Shown here one piece after another: positions 52,921-61,435 of a stretch of 64,000 nt of DNA (positions are counted from its first letter, which is position 1; the number at the start of each line of letters is the position of its first letter). This DNA is from Sphingobium vermicomposti (GTDB taxonomy: Bacteria; Pseudomonadota; Alphaproteobacteria; Sphingomonadales; Sphingomonadaceae), in NCBI RefSeq assembly GCF_011762025.1, contig NZ_JAASQR010000001.1, forward strand, positions 558,001-622,000, in the 5' to 3' direction. The notes beneath the pieces were generated by a model. That model was not told the origin of the DNA, searched no databases, and worked only from the letters and a program-made list of their open reading frames with translations. The position numbers and the translations under genes are program-made.

Positions 52921-55782
52921 TCACTTATGCGCCTCCAGCCGGGCCGGTCCCACCCAACCGGCGGGGACAGGAGTCAGCTTCTTGTACACCATGTCGCTGG
53001 GATTGATCATCCCATTTTGCAGCACATTGGCGATCACCACGGTCAGGGCATTGGCACCGGGCTTGAGGGCTTGGGTCAGATCGACCCGGAAGGGCGCGGC
53101 TATCACCGGTTGCAGAGTGCGTCCGTTGACCGTCACCGTCGCCATGTCGTGCACTTGCCCCAGGTCAAGCGTGACCTTGGTCCCCGCCGCCAGCCAGGCC
53201 GGGTCGATGGCGAAGGAGCGGCTATAGCTCGCCTCACCTGCAAAGCGGGCCAGTTCCGGCACCTCGCGCCAATCCTTCAGCGATACCGACCCGAAGTCGC
53301 GGGCAAAGGGTTTGCGCATGACATGCCCCTTCACCGATAGCGACCATCCCGACGTCGGTAGGTCCACCGAACCCACGACAACGGGCGCGGCAACCGTTTG
53401 AGGCTGTGTCTTGGGATCAAGGATAAGGAGCGCGCTTTCTCCCGCTGTCAGCGTCAGCGGCACCCGCGTCTCACCCCCGACAGCGTCGGCGGATTGAGCC
53501 GAAATGCTGCCGTCCATCGCATTCCAGCGAGTGACACCGCCGACACCCGGCAGCGAGATGCTGACGTTCCGGGCTGCGTCTGCGCGGTTATGGAGGAATG
53601 TGGCGGTACGTCCGCCTACCAGACGCTGCACGAAGACAAGGTCGCTCGCGTCGCCTTCAAAGGCGATGTTCGCGGGGACAGACGCCGCGCGGATCGCTTT
53701 CGGCACATCGATGGCTGGCACGACCTTTGCCCCCGCCTTGATGGCTGCGGCAACGGCCTTGCGGACGCGGGCATCCCGGGCCTTCGCGCCTGCAAGTCCT
53801 TCATCCCGGCTGGGCGCGCGGTCGGTGAAGATGACGGGCAGGCCGGATTTTGCAAAGACGGCAATCGCCTCCGCCGTATTCGCGCGAATGCCGTCTATGG
53901 GTGGCAAGACAAGGACGCTGTAGCGCTGGCCGCCCTTGGACACGAGTTGTCGTCCCTCCACCTTGGCCTGCGCGATGGAGTCGGGATTGATGCGGTCGAA
54001 GTCATAGCCGTTGGCAAGGAACGCCTTTTCGGCTGCCTGCTTGCCCGCACCGTCATCTTCGATGCCGACATAATAGCCGTAGCGGCCGTAGAAATAGGCA
54101 ACAGGCACCACCGCCTCGCCCGCCTGCAACACCGACTGGAGACGTCCGATATAGCCAGCCAGCGTCTTCATCCCGGGCCAGACGGGATTGGTCTCATTAA
54201 TCGGCCCGCTGAAACCCAGCGCGAATGGGCTAGGCTGAAAAGCATGCCAGCCGGGCCAGTCGTCGGCATGAAAACGATAATTCATACCGTGCATGATGAT
54301 GCTGTTGACGCCGCCCGACAGGATGGTGTCGGCGCGGCGGCGCATTTCCTCGGGCGTCACATCATAGGGACGGTCTTTCCAGGCAAAGCTCTCCGCCGAT
54401 ATAATGGGCCGACCATAAAGATGAGCGGCAGAACGGGCGAAGCGCATGAACAGGGGATCGCCGCCATGAGGCAAATCCTCCGTTTCTGGAATGTCTGCCA
54501 GGCCATAGCCGCGGATGATGTCGAACGCGCCGCCATGCGCCTGGAACTTCGCCTTCAATCCGTGCGCGTGATTCCACGCCACGAATGGTTCGATGAACCC
54601 CGCGAACATCATGTCGGACACGGTGCGGCGGTAATCGGCCCGCACCCGCTCCGCCAGATCGCTGCCGGATGTATCGAAATAGGGTGGCGAATAATGTTCG
54701 TCCCACGCCTGCATCCAGCCGGGCTGTACGACGAAGGGGAGGTAGGGCGTAAGGTCATATCCCCGGCGCTTGCGAAATTCTTCCAGAAGTTGCGGACCCC
54801 ATTGAATGTCCTGCATCAGTTCCAGGCTGTCGACGAAGGTCGAGCGCAGGCCTGTCGGCTTCTTGCCCAGCGGGTTGCCGACGCGCGCGGCGTGCGCGGC
54901 GAAGGCGGTCGGATCCATATGGTCCAGGATCAGCTGCGGCCCACGCCCCGCCCCGCCCAGCACGCCGACATCAGACGCATATTGGCGGAAAACGAAGACC
55001 TGCCAGTCGCCCGTCGGCGGAGTCCAGTCGAGCGTGCCGTCTTCCCGCAGCCGATCGGTCAGGACAATGCGGCTGGCCGGATCGAGCGTTCCGGACGTCA
55101 CTACGTCGCTCCACGGAGAAATGGTGAGGCCCATGGTCCCGGCCCGCTTTACAAGGTCGGGCGCGCTGCCCTTCATCGCGACGACCGCGACTGTCCGCGC
55201 ACGGGCGTCAAGCCGCTTGCGCCAGTCGGCGACCTTTGGGTCCTTGACGCGGGAATCGAGGAAGTTGAGCGCACCCAGCCGCCTCGTACGCTTGGGCACC
55301 GTCACCTTGACAGGACCGGGTTGCCCGCCCTTTACCTCGGTGCGCGCCATGCTGAGTTCGGTGAAGGCCTTTTCGGGGGGAATGGCAAAGCCGCCGCCCG
55401 ATGGCCAAGAAGACCCCAGCGTATAGTCGAGGGTAAGCCCGGCTGCCTTTGCTGCCTCGCCCGCCGTCCGCAAATGGGCGAAGAAGGTTGGTTCGCCATA
55501 ATTATTCACGGCGACCCTTTCCTCCGGGGTCAGGGTCAGGAAATTGGGGGTGAAAGAGGCCACCTCTGCGCCGCCAAAGCCATGGTCCGCCATCAACCGG
55601 ACCTCACGCGTCAGTTCCTCATCCGTAACCGCGTCGCCCGGCCACCACCAGCGCAGGCGAGGTCGCGCCTCGACGGCCGGAGCCTTGAATCCGTCTTCAA
55701 GATTCTGTGCCCAGCCTGTCGTCACCGCGGTAGCCAACATCGCCGTGGCGGCGAGCAAACCGCCGATTACCCTGCTGTTCAA
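52921..55782 (-). CDS. GH106 alpha-L-rhamnosidase-like hydrolase
   Basis: 953 residues. Signal peptide 1-25 (ending GWAQ). Segments RLRWWWPGDAVTDEEL, DHGFGGAEVASFTPN, SSWPSGGGFAIPPEKAF, RGYDLTPYLP and NSIIMHGMNYRFHADDWPGW fit glycosyl hydrolase family 106, founded on a Sphingomonas paucimobilis rhamnosidase. C-terminal beta-sandwich (about 830-950) with a galactose-binding-like fold (LDLGQVHDMATVTVNG). Periplasmic or outer-face removal of terminal rhamnose from flavonoid glycosides or polysaccharides is the likely role; the TonB receptor at 48-50 kb may import the product. Confidence 0.85.
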   Translation of the reverse strand: MNSRVIGGLLAATAMLATAVTTGWAQNLEDGFKAPAVEARPRLRWWWPGDAVTDEELTREVRLMADHGFGGAEVASFTPNFLTLTPEERVAVNNYGEPTFFAHLRTAGEAAKAAGLTLDYTLGSSWPSGGGFAIPPEKAFTELSMARTEVKGGQPGPVKVTVPKRTRRLGALNFLDSRVKDPKVADWRKRLDARARTVAVVAMKGSAPDLVKRAGTMGLTISPWSDVVTSGTLDPASRIVLTDRLREDGTLDWTPPTGDWQVFVFRQYASDVGVLGGAGRGPQLILDHMDPTAFAAHAARVGNPLGKKPTGLRSTFVDSLELMQDIQWGPQLLEEFRKRRGYDLTPYLPFVVQPGWMQAWDEHYSPPYFDTSGSDLAERVRADYRRTVSDMMFAGFIEPFVAWNHAHGLKAKFQAHGGAFDIIRGYGLADIPETEDLPHGGDPLFMRFARSAAHLYGRPIISAESFAWKDRPYDVTPEEMRRRADTILSGGVNSIIMHGMNYRFHADDWPGWHAFQPSPFALGFSGPINETNPVWPGMKTLAGYIGRLQSVLQAGEAVVPVAYFYGRYGYYVGIEDDGAGKQAAEKAFLANGYDFDRINPDSIAQAKVEGRQLVSKGGQRYSVLVLPPIDGIRANTAEAIAVFAKSGLPVIFTDRAPSRDEGLAGAKARDARVRKAVAAAIKAGAKVVPAIDVPKAIRAASVPANIAFEGDASDLVFVQRLVGGRTATFLHNRADAARNVSISLPGVGGVTRWNAMDGSISAQSADAVGGETRVPLTLTAGESALLILDPKTQPQTVAAPVVVGSVDLPTSGWSLSVKGHVMRKPFARDFGSVSLKDWREVPELARFAGEASYSRSFAIDPAWLAAGTKVTLDLGQVHDMATVTVNGRTLQPVIAAPFRVDLTQALKPGANALTVVIANVLQNGMINPSDMVYKKLTPVPAGWVGPARLEAHK

Positions 55783-56007
55783 GATTTCGCCTCCAAATTT
55801 CGCTTAGCTTTCAATAGAGCATAAGGTGCAGGCGAGCGCCAGAGCAGGCCTGCGCGATGCACGGAACGAGCCTGCGCGGGATTGACCAGCGAAAAGGATC
55901 GCGAGCATCTGAAGCGTGTCCACTATCGGTCCTGGCCTAGCGGCATGGATGCGGCAGGTCCTGTCCCCTGTTGAATAGACGACCCACTTACACCGTGACG
56001 CGCCGCG

Positions 56008-56859
56008 TCAGCGCACCAGCAGCACCGGAACATGAAGGGTGCGGATCAGGGCCGTGGTCGTGCTGCCCACGATCAGCGTGCGAAGGGGCGAATGACCATA
56101 GGCACCCATCACGAGGAGGGAACGGGGCGCTCGTTCGACCACGGCAGCGATTGCCTCCTCCGCTTTACCCTGCGTGATCGTCAGTTCGACGGCCCTATCC
56201 CCAACCAGGGCGTCGCGTGCGGTTTCCAACAGCTTGCGATGCCGCTCGTCATCAGGGCCAACCGTGACGACATGGACCGGCAAAGCAGCGAACAGCGGCG
56301 AGCTGGCCACGCGCTCCAGGGCACGATCAGACGCTTTGCTGCCATCATAAGCCAGCACGACCGACTCCGGCTCTTCAACCGCATGGGGTGCGATCAGCAC
56401 CGGTTTGGCACTCGCCCGCACGACCCGTTCAATCTTCGATCCGATATGATCCGACGCGAATTCATGGCTAGCGCCGCGCTTGCCGATTACCACCACCCGC
56501 GCGTCCGCTTCGCGTTCGATGATGGTTTCGACGATTCCACCATGGCGATGCAGTGGCGCGACCGCTTTCGCGCCGCCTGCCTGAAGCCTTTCACCCATCG
56601 TCGCCAGGAGGATACGGCCCCGTTCAACCTGCAGCCGAGCGTCCGCTTCTTCCAGCCGGGTGAGTTCTTCCAGAAGGTCGGTCTTGGCCCCCAGGCCGAT
56701 GGCACCGCTCAAATCGTGGCGCTGGGCCACGGCATCCTTGCGCTGGACCACATGGAGCATTTCCACCGGCAGATTGAGGCGCTTCGACGCCCAGGCAGCG
56801 AGGTCACAGACGCTGGCCGCATAGGCAGAGGCGTCGACACAGGCGAGTATCTTGGTCAT
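56008..56859 (-). CDS. Tandem universal stress protein
   Basis: 283 residues from ATG with GGAG ten bases upstream. Two UspA domains (about 1-145 and 150-283); the second ends MGAYGHSPLRTLIVGSTTTA with the G-2x-G-9x-G(S/T) ATP-binding pattern. Twelve bases after the SulP stop, so the pair forms an operon. Bases 55783-56007 show no gene. Confidence 0.88.
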   Translation of the reverse strand: MTKILACVDASAYAASVCDLAAWASKRLNLPVEMLHVVQRKDAVAQRHDLSGAIGLGAKTDLLEELTRLEEADARLQVERGRILLATMGERLQAGGAKAVAPLHRHGGIVETIIEREADARVVVIGKRGASHEFASDHIGSKIERVVRASAKPVLIAPHAVEEPESVVLAYDGSKASDRALERVASSPLFAALPVHVVTVGPDDERHRKLLETARDALVGDRAVELTITQGKAEEAIAAVVERAPRSLLVMGAYGHSPLRTLIVGSTTTALIRTLHVPVLLVR

Positions 56860-56870
56860 GCTGTCTCTCC

Positions 56871-58355
56871 TCAATGTGCGCCCAGTTGCGCTTCCGCGCC
56901 CGGCTTGTCGTGAGTGGCGAAGCGTTCGACCATAGACGCGCTGGCGTCATTCAGCCCCACGACGTCGACCGCCGTGCCCTCTCGCCGGAATTTCAGGATG
57001 GCCTTGTCGAGCGTGCCCACTGCTGAAATATCCCAGAAATGCGCGGCGCTGACGTCGAGGATGACGCGATCGAGCACTTCCTTGTAATCGAAGGACGACG
57101 TGAAGCTATCCGCCGAGGCAAAGAATACCTGACCGGCGATGCGGTAAGTCCGCACCTTGCCATCGGCGGACATTTCCGAACTGACCGTGAAAAGCCGCTT
57201 CACCTTACTGGCGAAGAACAGGCCCGACAGGATGACACCCGCAAGGACGCCCTGGGCAAGGTCGTGGGTCCATACGACGATCACGACCGTCGCGATCATC
57301 ACCACCGAAGACTGCCAGGGGTGATGGCGAATGTCGCGGACCGAACGCCAGCTGAACGTGCCGATGGACACCATGACCATGACAGCGACGAGAGCGGGCA
57401 TGGGAATCTGGGCAACCAGCTGGCCGAGAACTACGATCAGGAAGAGCAGAAACGCACCGGCGACAAAAGTTGACAGGCGGGTCGATCCGCCCGACTTCAC
57501 GTTGATGACCGACTGGCCAATCATCGCGCAACCGCCCATGCCCCCCAGGAAGCCGGTCACGAAATTGGCAATGCCCTGCCCTTTCATTTCCCGCCGCTTG
57601 TTCGACCCGGTGTCGGTCAGGTCGTCAACGATCTGCGCCGTCAGCATGGATTCCAGCAGGCCCACAGCCGCCATTGTCAGCGAAAAGGGAAGGACGATCT
57701 GCAACGTTTCCAGAGTGAGGGGTACGTTGGGGATGAGGAAGACCGGCAGGGATGAGGGCAGTTCGCCCATGTCGCCGACCGTGTTGACGTTAAGCCCGCC
57801 ATAGATGGAGATGATCGTCAGGACGACGATTGCCACCAGTGGCGAAGGCACCGCCTTGGTCAGCCGGGGAAACAAGTAGATGATGGCAAGGCCACCGGCG
57901 ACCATCACATAGGTGACCCAGGTCACGCCTGTCAGCTGGGGAAGCTGGGCGACAAAGATCAGGATCGCGAGCGCGTTGACGAACCCGGTAATGACCGACC
58001 GCGACACATATTGCATCAACAGGTCAAGCCGCAGGAAACCGGCTGCTACCTGGATCACCCCCATCAGGACCGTCGCGGCGAACAGATATTCAAGGCCATG
58101 GTCGCGGACAAGCGGCACGACAAGGACGGCGACGGCAGCTGTAGCGGCTGAGATCATCCCGGGGCGACCACCGACGAGGGCCGTGATGACCGCGATGGAG
58201 AAAGAAGCGTAAAGGCCGACGCGCGGATCGACCCCGGCGATGATCGAAAAGCCGATGGCTTCGGGAATCAGCGCCAGGGCGACGACGATCCCGGCAAGGA
58301 TGTCCGCGCGCGGATTTACGAACCATTCGCGTTTCAGCGAAGCGATGGATGTCAT
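56871..58355 (-). CDS. SulP family anion transporter
   Basis: 494 residues. About 10-12 membrane helices (first [20 protein letters not shown]), conserved GLYASF and the [18 protein letters not shown] block (about 272), then a C-terminal STAS domain (about 390-475, [20 protein letters not shown]). Transports sulfate, bicarbonate or another anion; the substrate cannot be told from sequence. Coupled with the Usp gene, an arrangement common for BicA-like carriers. Confidence 0.88.
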   Translation of the reverse strand: MTSIASLKREWFVNPRADILAGIVVALALIPEAIGFSIIAGVDPRVGLYASFSIAVITALVGGRPGMISAATAAVAVLVVPLVRDHGLEYLFAATVLMGVIQVAAGFLRLDLLMQYVSRSVITGFVNALAILIFVAQLPQLTGVTWVTYVMVAGGLAIIYLFPRLTKAVPSPLVAIVVLTIISIYGGLNVNTVGDMGELPSSLPVFLIPNVPLTLETLQIVLPFSLTMAAVGLLESMLTAQIVDDLTDTGSNKRREMKGQGIANFVTGFLGGMGGCAMIGQSVINVKSGGSTRLSTFVAGAFLLFLIVVLGQLVAQIPMPALVAVMVMVSIGTFSWRSVRDIRHHPWQSSVVMIATVVIVVWTHDLAQGVLAGVILSGLFFASKVKRLFTVSSEMSADGKVRTYRIAGQVFFASADSFTSSFDYKEVLDRVILDVSAAHFWDISAVGTLDKAILKFRREGTAVDVVGLNDASASMVERFATHDKPGAEAQLGAH

Positions 58356-58581
58356 TCAAGAACCTACAGATTGGCTAGCGGGGCATCGCGCTGATGGCGC
58401 GGGAACGCTCAAAACTCGGAGAAGCGAAGCCCTATTTCGCTAATGGTTATCCCGGGGATAGGCGCCGGGCCGAGCCACCCGACGGTGTCGGGTCCAATGG
58501 ATGGCGGTCCCTACCCCGCCGGCGCATTGCTAACAAGTGCGAAAATGCGCATGCGCATCCACATCGCTGCATAAATTCGAT

Positions 58582-58649
58582 GTTTCGCAATTTGTCGAAA
58601 TATCATTGACGGTCATCGCCTCCACCCATATTTCGACATTCATCGAAAT
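58582..58649. promoter_or_regulatory. ArsR operator region
   Basis: A perfect dyad ATTTCGACATTCATCGAAAT at 58630-58649 (arms ATTTCGA/TCGAAAT) lies 12 bp before the arsR ATG, and a related TTTCG-N8-CGAAA at 58582-58599. The 306-bp gap 58356-58661 otherwise holds no gene. Position fits self-repression by ArsR. Confidence 0.72.
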
Positions 58650-58661
58650 CAAAGGCGGACG

Positions 58662-59009
58662 ATGGATCAGGACAAAGCTGTAGCGGCCCTCGCCGCACTC
58701 GCCCAGGACACGCGGCTGTCGGTATTCCGACTGCTGGTCAAGGCTGGTCCCGATGGCATGATCGCAGGATCGGTGGCAGAGGCGATGGACGTTCCTCCAT
58801 CGACCATGTCGCACCATCTGGCAAAGCTGGAGCAGGCGGGACTTGTCACGTCATGGCGGACCAGTCGGCTCATCCATTATGCGGCGGACTATGCCGGAAT
58901 GCAGGCCCTGCTCACCTTTCTGATGGCCGATTGCTGTCAGGGCGATCCCCGCGCCTGTTCGGATCTTTTGTCGGCCATCGCCTGCGCACCCATTGCCGAA
59001 GGAGCCTGA
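58662..59009 (+). CDS. arsR: ArsR arsenite-responsive repressor
   Basis: 115 residues, winged helix-turn-helix with SVAEAMDVPPSTMSHHLAKL. Cysteines are clustered near the C-terminus (ADCCQGDPRACSD), the metalloid site type of the ArsR2 group, rather than in the recognition helix. First gene of arsR-arsC-acr3-arsH. Confidence 0.93.
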   Translation: MDQDKAVAALAALAQDTRLSVFRLLVKAGPDGMIAGSVAEAMDVPPSTMSHHLAKLEQAGLVTSWRTSRLIHYAADYAGMQALLTFLMADCCQGDPRACSDLLSAIACAPIAEGA

Positions 59010-59011
59010 TC

Positions 59012-59473
59012 ATGACCCCGGACATCATCATCTACCACAACCCCGAATGCGGCACGTCGCGCAACGCGCTGGCCATGATCCGCAATGCGGGTATCGAGCC
59101 GCATGTCGTCGAATATCTCAAAACCCCGCCGTCGCGCGCCATGCTGGAAAGCCTGATCGCCCGCGCCGGGATAAGCCCTCGCGCCCTGCTGCGCGAAAAG
59201 GGCACCCCTTATGCCGAACTGGGCTTGAACGATGAAAGCCTTTCGGAAGACGCGCTGATCGACGCAATGATGGCCCACCCTATCCTCATCAACCGCCCGC
59301 TGGTTGTGTCGCCCCTGGGCGTGAAGCTGTGCCGCCCATCGGAAGAAGTGCTGGACCTGATCCCCGCAGCCCAGCGCGGCGCATTTGCGAAAGAGGATGG
59401 GGAATTGGTGATCGACGACGCCGGCCAACGCCTGGGCGACGGTAACACCGCCCCGCCGTTGAAGAACCGCTAA
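59012..59473 (+). CDS. arsC: Arsenate reductase (glutaredoxin type)
   Basis: 153 residues from ATG 59012, two bases after the arsR stop. Catalytic Cys13 in [12 protein letters not shown], and the conserved [15 protein letters not shown] segment with the arginines that bind arsenate. Reduces arsenate with glutathione/glutaredoxin. Overlaps acr3 as TAATG. Confidence 0.94.
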   Translation: MTPDIIIYHNPECGTSRNALAMIRNAGIEPHVVEYLKTPPSRAMLESLIARAGISPRALLREKGTPYAELGLNDESLSEDALIDAMMAHPILINRPLVVSPLGVKLCRPSEEVLDLIPAAQRGAFAKEDGELVIDDAGQRLGDGNTAPPLKNR

Positions 59474-60543
59474 TGACCGACATCAGCCGTCCGCGACTGT
59501 CCTTCCTGGACAGATTTCTCACCTTGTGGATTTTCCTCGCCATGGCGCTTGGCGTCGTGCTGGGCACGATGATCGACGGGCTGCCCGACGCCATCAACGG
59601 CTTGTCATGGGGCACCACCAATATCCCGATCGCCATCGGCCTGATCCTGATGATGTACCCACCGCTGGCCAGGGTGCGTTACGAGGAATTACCGCGCGTG
59701 TTCGAGGATAAGCGTGTGCTGGCCATATCGCTGATCCAGAACTGGATCATCGGTCCGGTGTTGATGTTCGCCCTAGCCATTATCTTCCTTCGCGACGAGC
59801 CGGAGTATATGACCGGCCTCATCCTCATCGGCCTGGCCCGCTGCATCGCCATGGTCATCGTCTGGAACCAACTGGCCAAGGGCGACAATCAATATGTGGC
59901 GGCGTTGGTCGCGTTCAACTCCATCTTTCAAATCCTGTTTTTCAGCGTTTACGCCTGGTTTTTCCTGTCCGTCCTTCCCCCGCTTTTCGGCCTGGAAGGC
60001 AGCGTCATCGACGTGAGCTTCTGGACCATCGCCGAAGCGGTTGGCATCTATTTGGGCATTCCGTTTCTCGCCGGCTATCTGACCCGCAAATGGCTCGCCG
60101 CCGCCAAGGGACGCGAATGGTATGAAGGCGTGTTCCTGCCCAGGATCGGCCCAGTTACGCTCATCGCCCTGCTGTTCACCATCGTCGCCATGTTCAGCCT
60201 CAAGGGCAACGAAATCGTGACGTTGCCGGGCGACGCCATTCGCATCGCCATCCCCCTCAGTATCTATTTCGTGGTCCAGTTCACGATCAGTTTTGCCATG
60301 GGCAAGTTGATTGCCAGCGACTATCCGCGAACCGCGGCGGTCGCGTTCACTGCGGCAGGCAATAATTTCGAACTGGCCATCGCCGTGGCCATCGCCGCGT
60401 TCGGGCTGGCATCGCCGGTCGCCTTCGCCGCTGTCATCGGCCCGCTGGTCGAGGTGCCAGTGCTGATCCTGCTGGTAAACGTCGCCTTCTGGTTCGGGCG
60501 GCGCTGGTTCCCGGATACGACCCCGGCGGGGAAACAGATATGA
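59473..60543 (+). CDS. arsB: ACR3-type arsenite efflux carrier
   Basis: 356 residues, about ten membrane helices. Conserved ACR3 blocks: [15 protein letters not shown] (about 60), [13 protein letters not shown] with the essential Cys (about 123) and [17 protein letters not shown] (about 296). Expels arsenite. Although often named arsB, it is the ACR3 family and not the ArsB family. Confidence 0.94.
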   Translation: MTDISRPRLSFLDRFLTLWIFLAMALGVVLGTMIDGLPDAINGLSWGTTNIPIAIGLILMMYPPLARVRYEELPRVFEDKRVLAISLIQNWIIGPVLMFALAIIFLRDEPEYMTGLILIGLARCIAMVIVWNQLAKGDNQYVAALVAFNSIFQILFFSVYAWFFLSVLPPLFGLEGSVIDVSFWTIAEAVGIYLGIPFLAGYLTRKWLAAAKGREWYEGVFLPRIGPVTLIALLFTIVAMFSLKGNEIVTLPGDAIRIAIPLSIYFVVQFTISFAMGKLIASDYPRTAAVAFTAAGNNFELAIAVAIAAFGLASPVAFAAVIGPLVEVPVLILLVNVAFWFGRRWFPDTTPAGKQI

Positions 60544-60583
60544 ACTTGATAGCCGCGATCCGCCTGACGGAGTTCTCCTGGAC

Positions 60584-61333
60584 ATGACCGAGTTCCGCTA
60601 TCTGCGCACCTTGTCCGCAGCCGACCATTTGCCCGCCCTGACGCGGGAATATGCGCAGCTCCGACCGACGCTGGGGCTAGGCGCACTCGATCCTCCGCCA
60701 CGCATATTGCTGCTCTACGGTTCCTTGAGGGAGCGTTCCTATTCCCGGCTCGTCGTAGAGGAAGCCGCGCGCCTGTTGCAGTTTTTCGGATGCGAGACGC
60801 GCATTTTCGATCCTTCGCAATTGCCCCTGCCCGACCAGATCGAAGGCGACGACCATCCCGCCGTGCATGAGTTGCGCGCGCATTCGCTTTGGTCGGAAGG
60901 ACAAATCTGGTGCAGCCCGGAACGCCATGGTCAGATCACCGGCATCATGAAGGCTCAGGTCGATCATCTGCCGCTTGCCTATAAGGGGCTTCGACCGACG
61001 CAAGGGCGGACGCTGGCGGTGATGCAGGTATCCGCCGGATCGCAATCCTTCAACAGCGTCAATACGCTGCGCATCCTGGGGCGCTGGATGCGCATGTTCA
61101 CCATCCCCAACCAGTCCTCGGTGGCGAAGGCCTATGAGGAATTTGACGAAGCGGGGCGCATGAAACCGTCCAGCTATTATGATCGTATTGTCGATGTCGT
61201 GGAGGAACTGGTCCGTTTCACCGTCCTGCTGCGTCCCCACGCCGGGACGTTGGTCGATCGCTATTCGGAGCGGAAGGCCAGGAACGAGTCAGTGGCGACG
61301 GATGTTGAAAAGGCAAAACTCGTGAGGACATAG
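60584..61333 (+). CDS. arsH: ArsH NADPH-dependent FMN reductase
   Basis: 249 residues. FMN-phosphate loop [13 protein letters not shown] (about 45), then [20 protein letters not shown] and [18 protein letters not shown], the ArsH pattern. Oxidises trivalent organoarsenicals or serves as a quinone/H2O2 reductase. Last gene of the ars operon, 40 bp after acr3. Confidence 0.94.
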   Translation: MTEFRYLRTLSAADHLPALTREYAQLRPTLGLGALDPPPRILLLYGSLRERSYSRLVVEEAARLLQFFGCETRIFDPSQLPLPDQIEGDDHPAVHELRAHSLWSEGQIWCSPERHGQITGIMKAQVDHLPLAYKGLRPTQGRTLAVMQVSAGSQSFNSVNTLRILGRWMRMFTIPNQSSVAKAYEEFDEAGRMKPSSYYDRIVDVVEELVRFTVLLRPHAGTLVDRYSERKARNESVATDVEKAKLVRT

Positions 61334-61435
61334 AACTTCGCATGACGGGTGCAATTTCATCGATCAAGAAGCCGTTATGCAAGATGCGCCACTCACGTGT
61401 ATGAAAGCAAATCCTTCCGATCCTTTGGTGCCACA

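Noticed and set aside
53398..55824. 808-residue open frame on the plus strand
   Set aside because: Antisense to the GH106 gene, which has signal peptide and family motifs; high-GC mirror frame without any recognisable domain.
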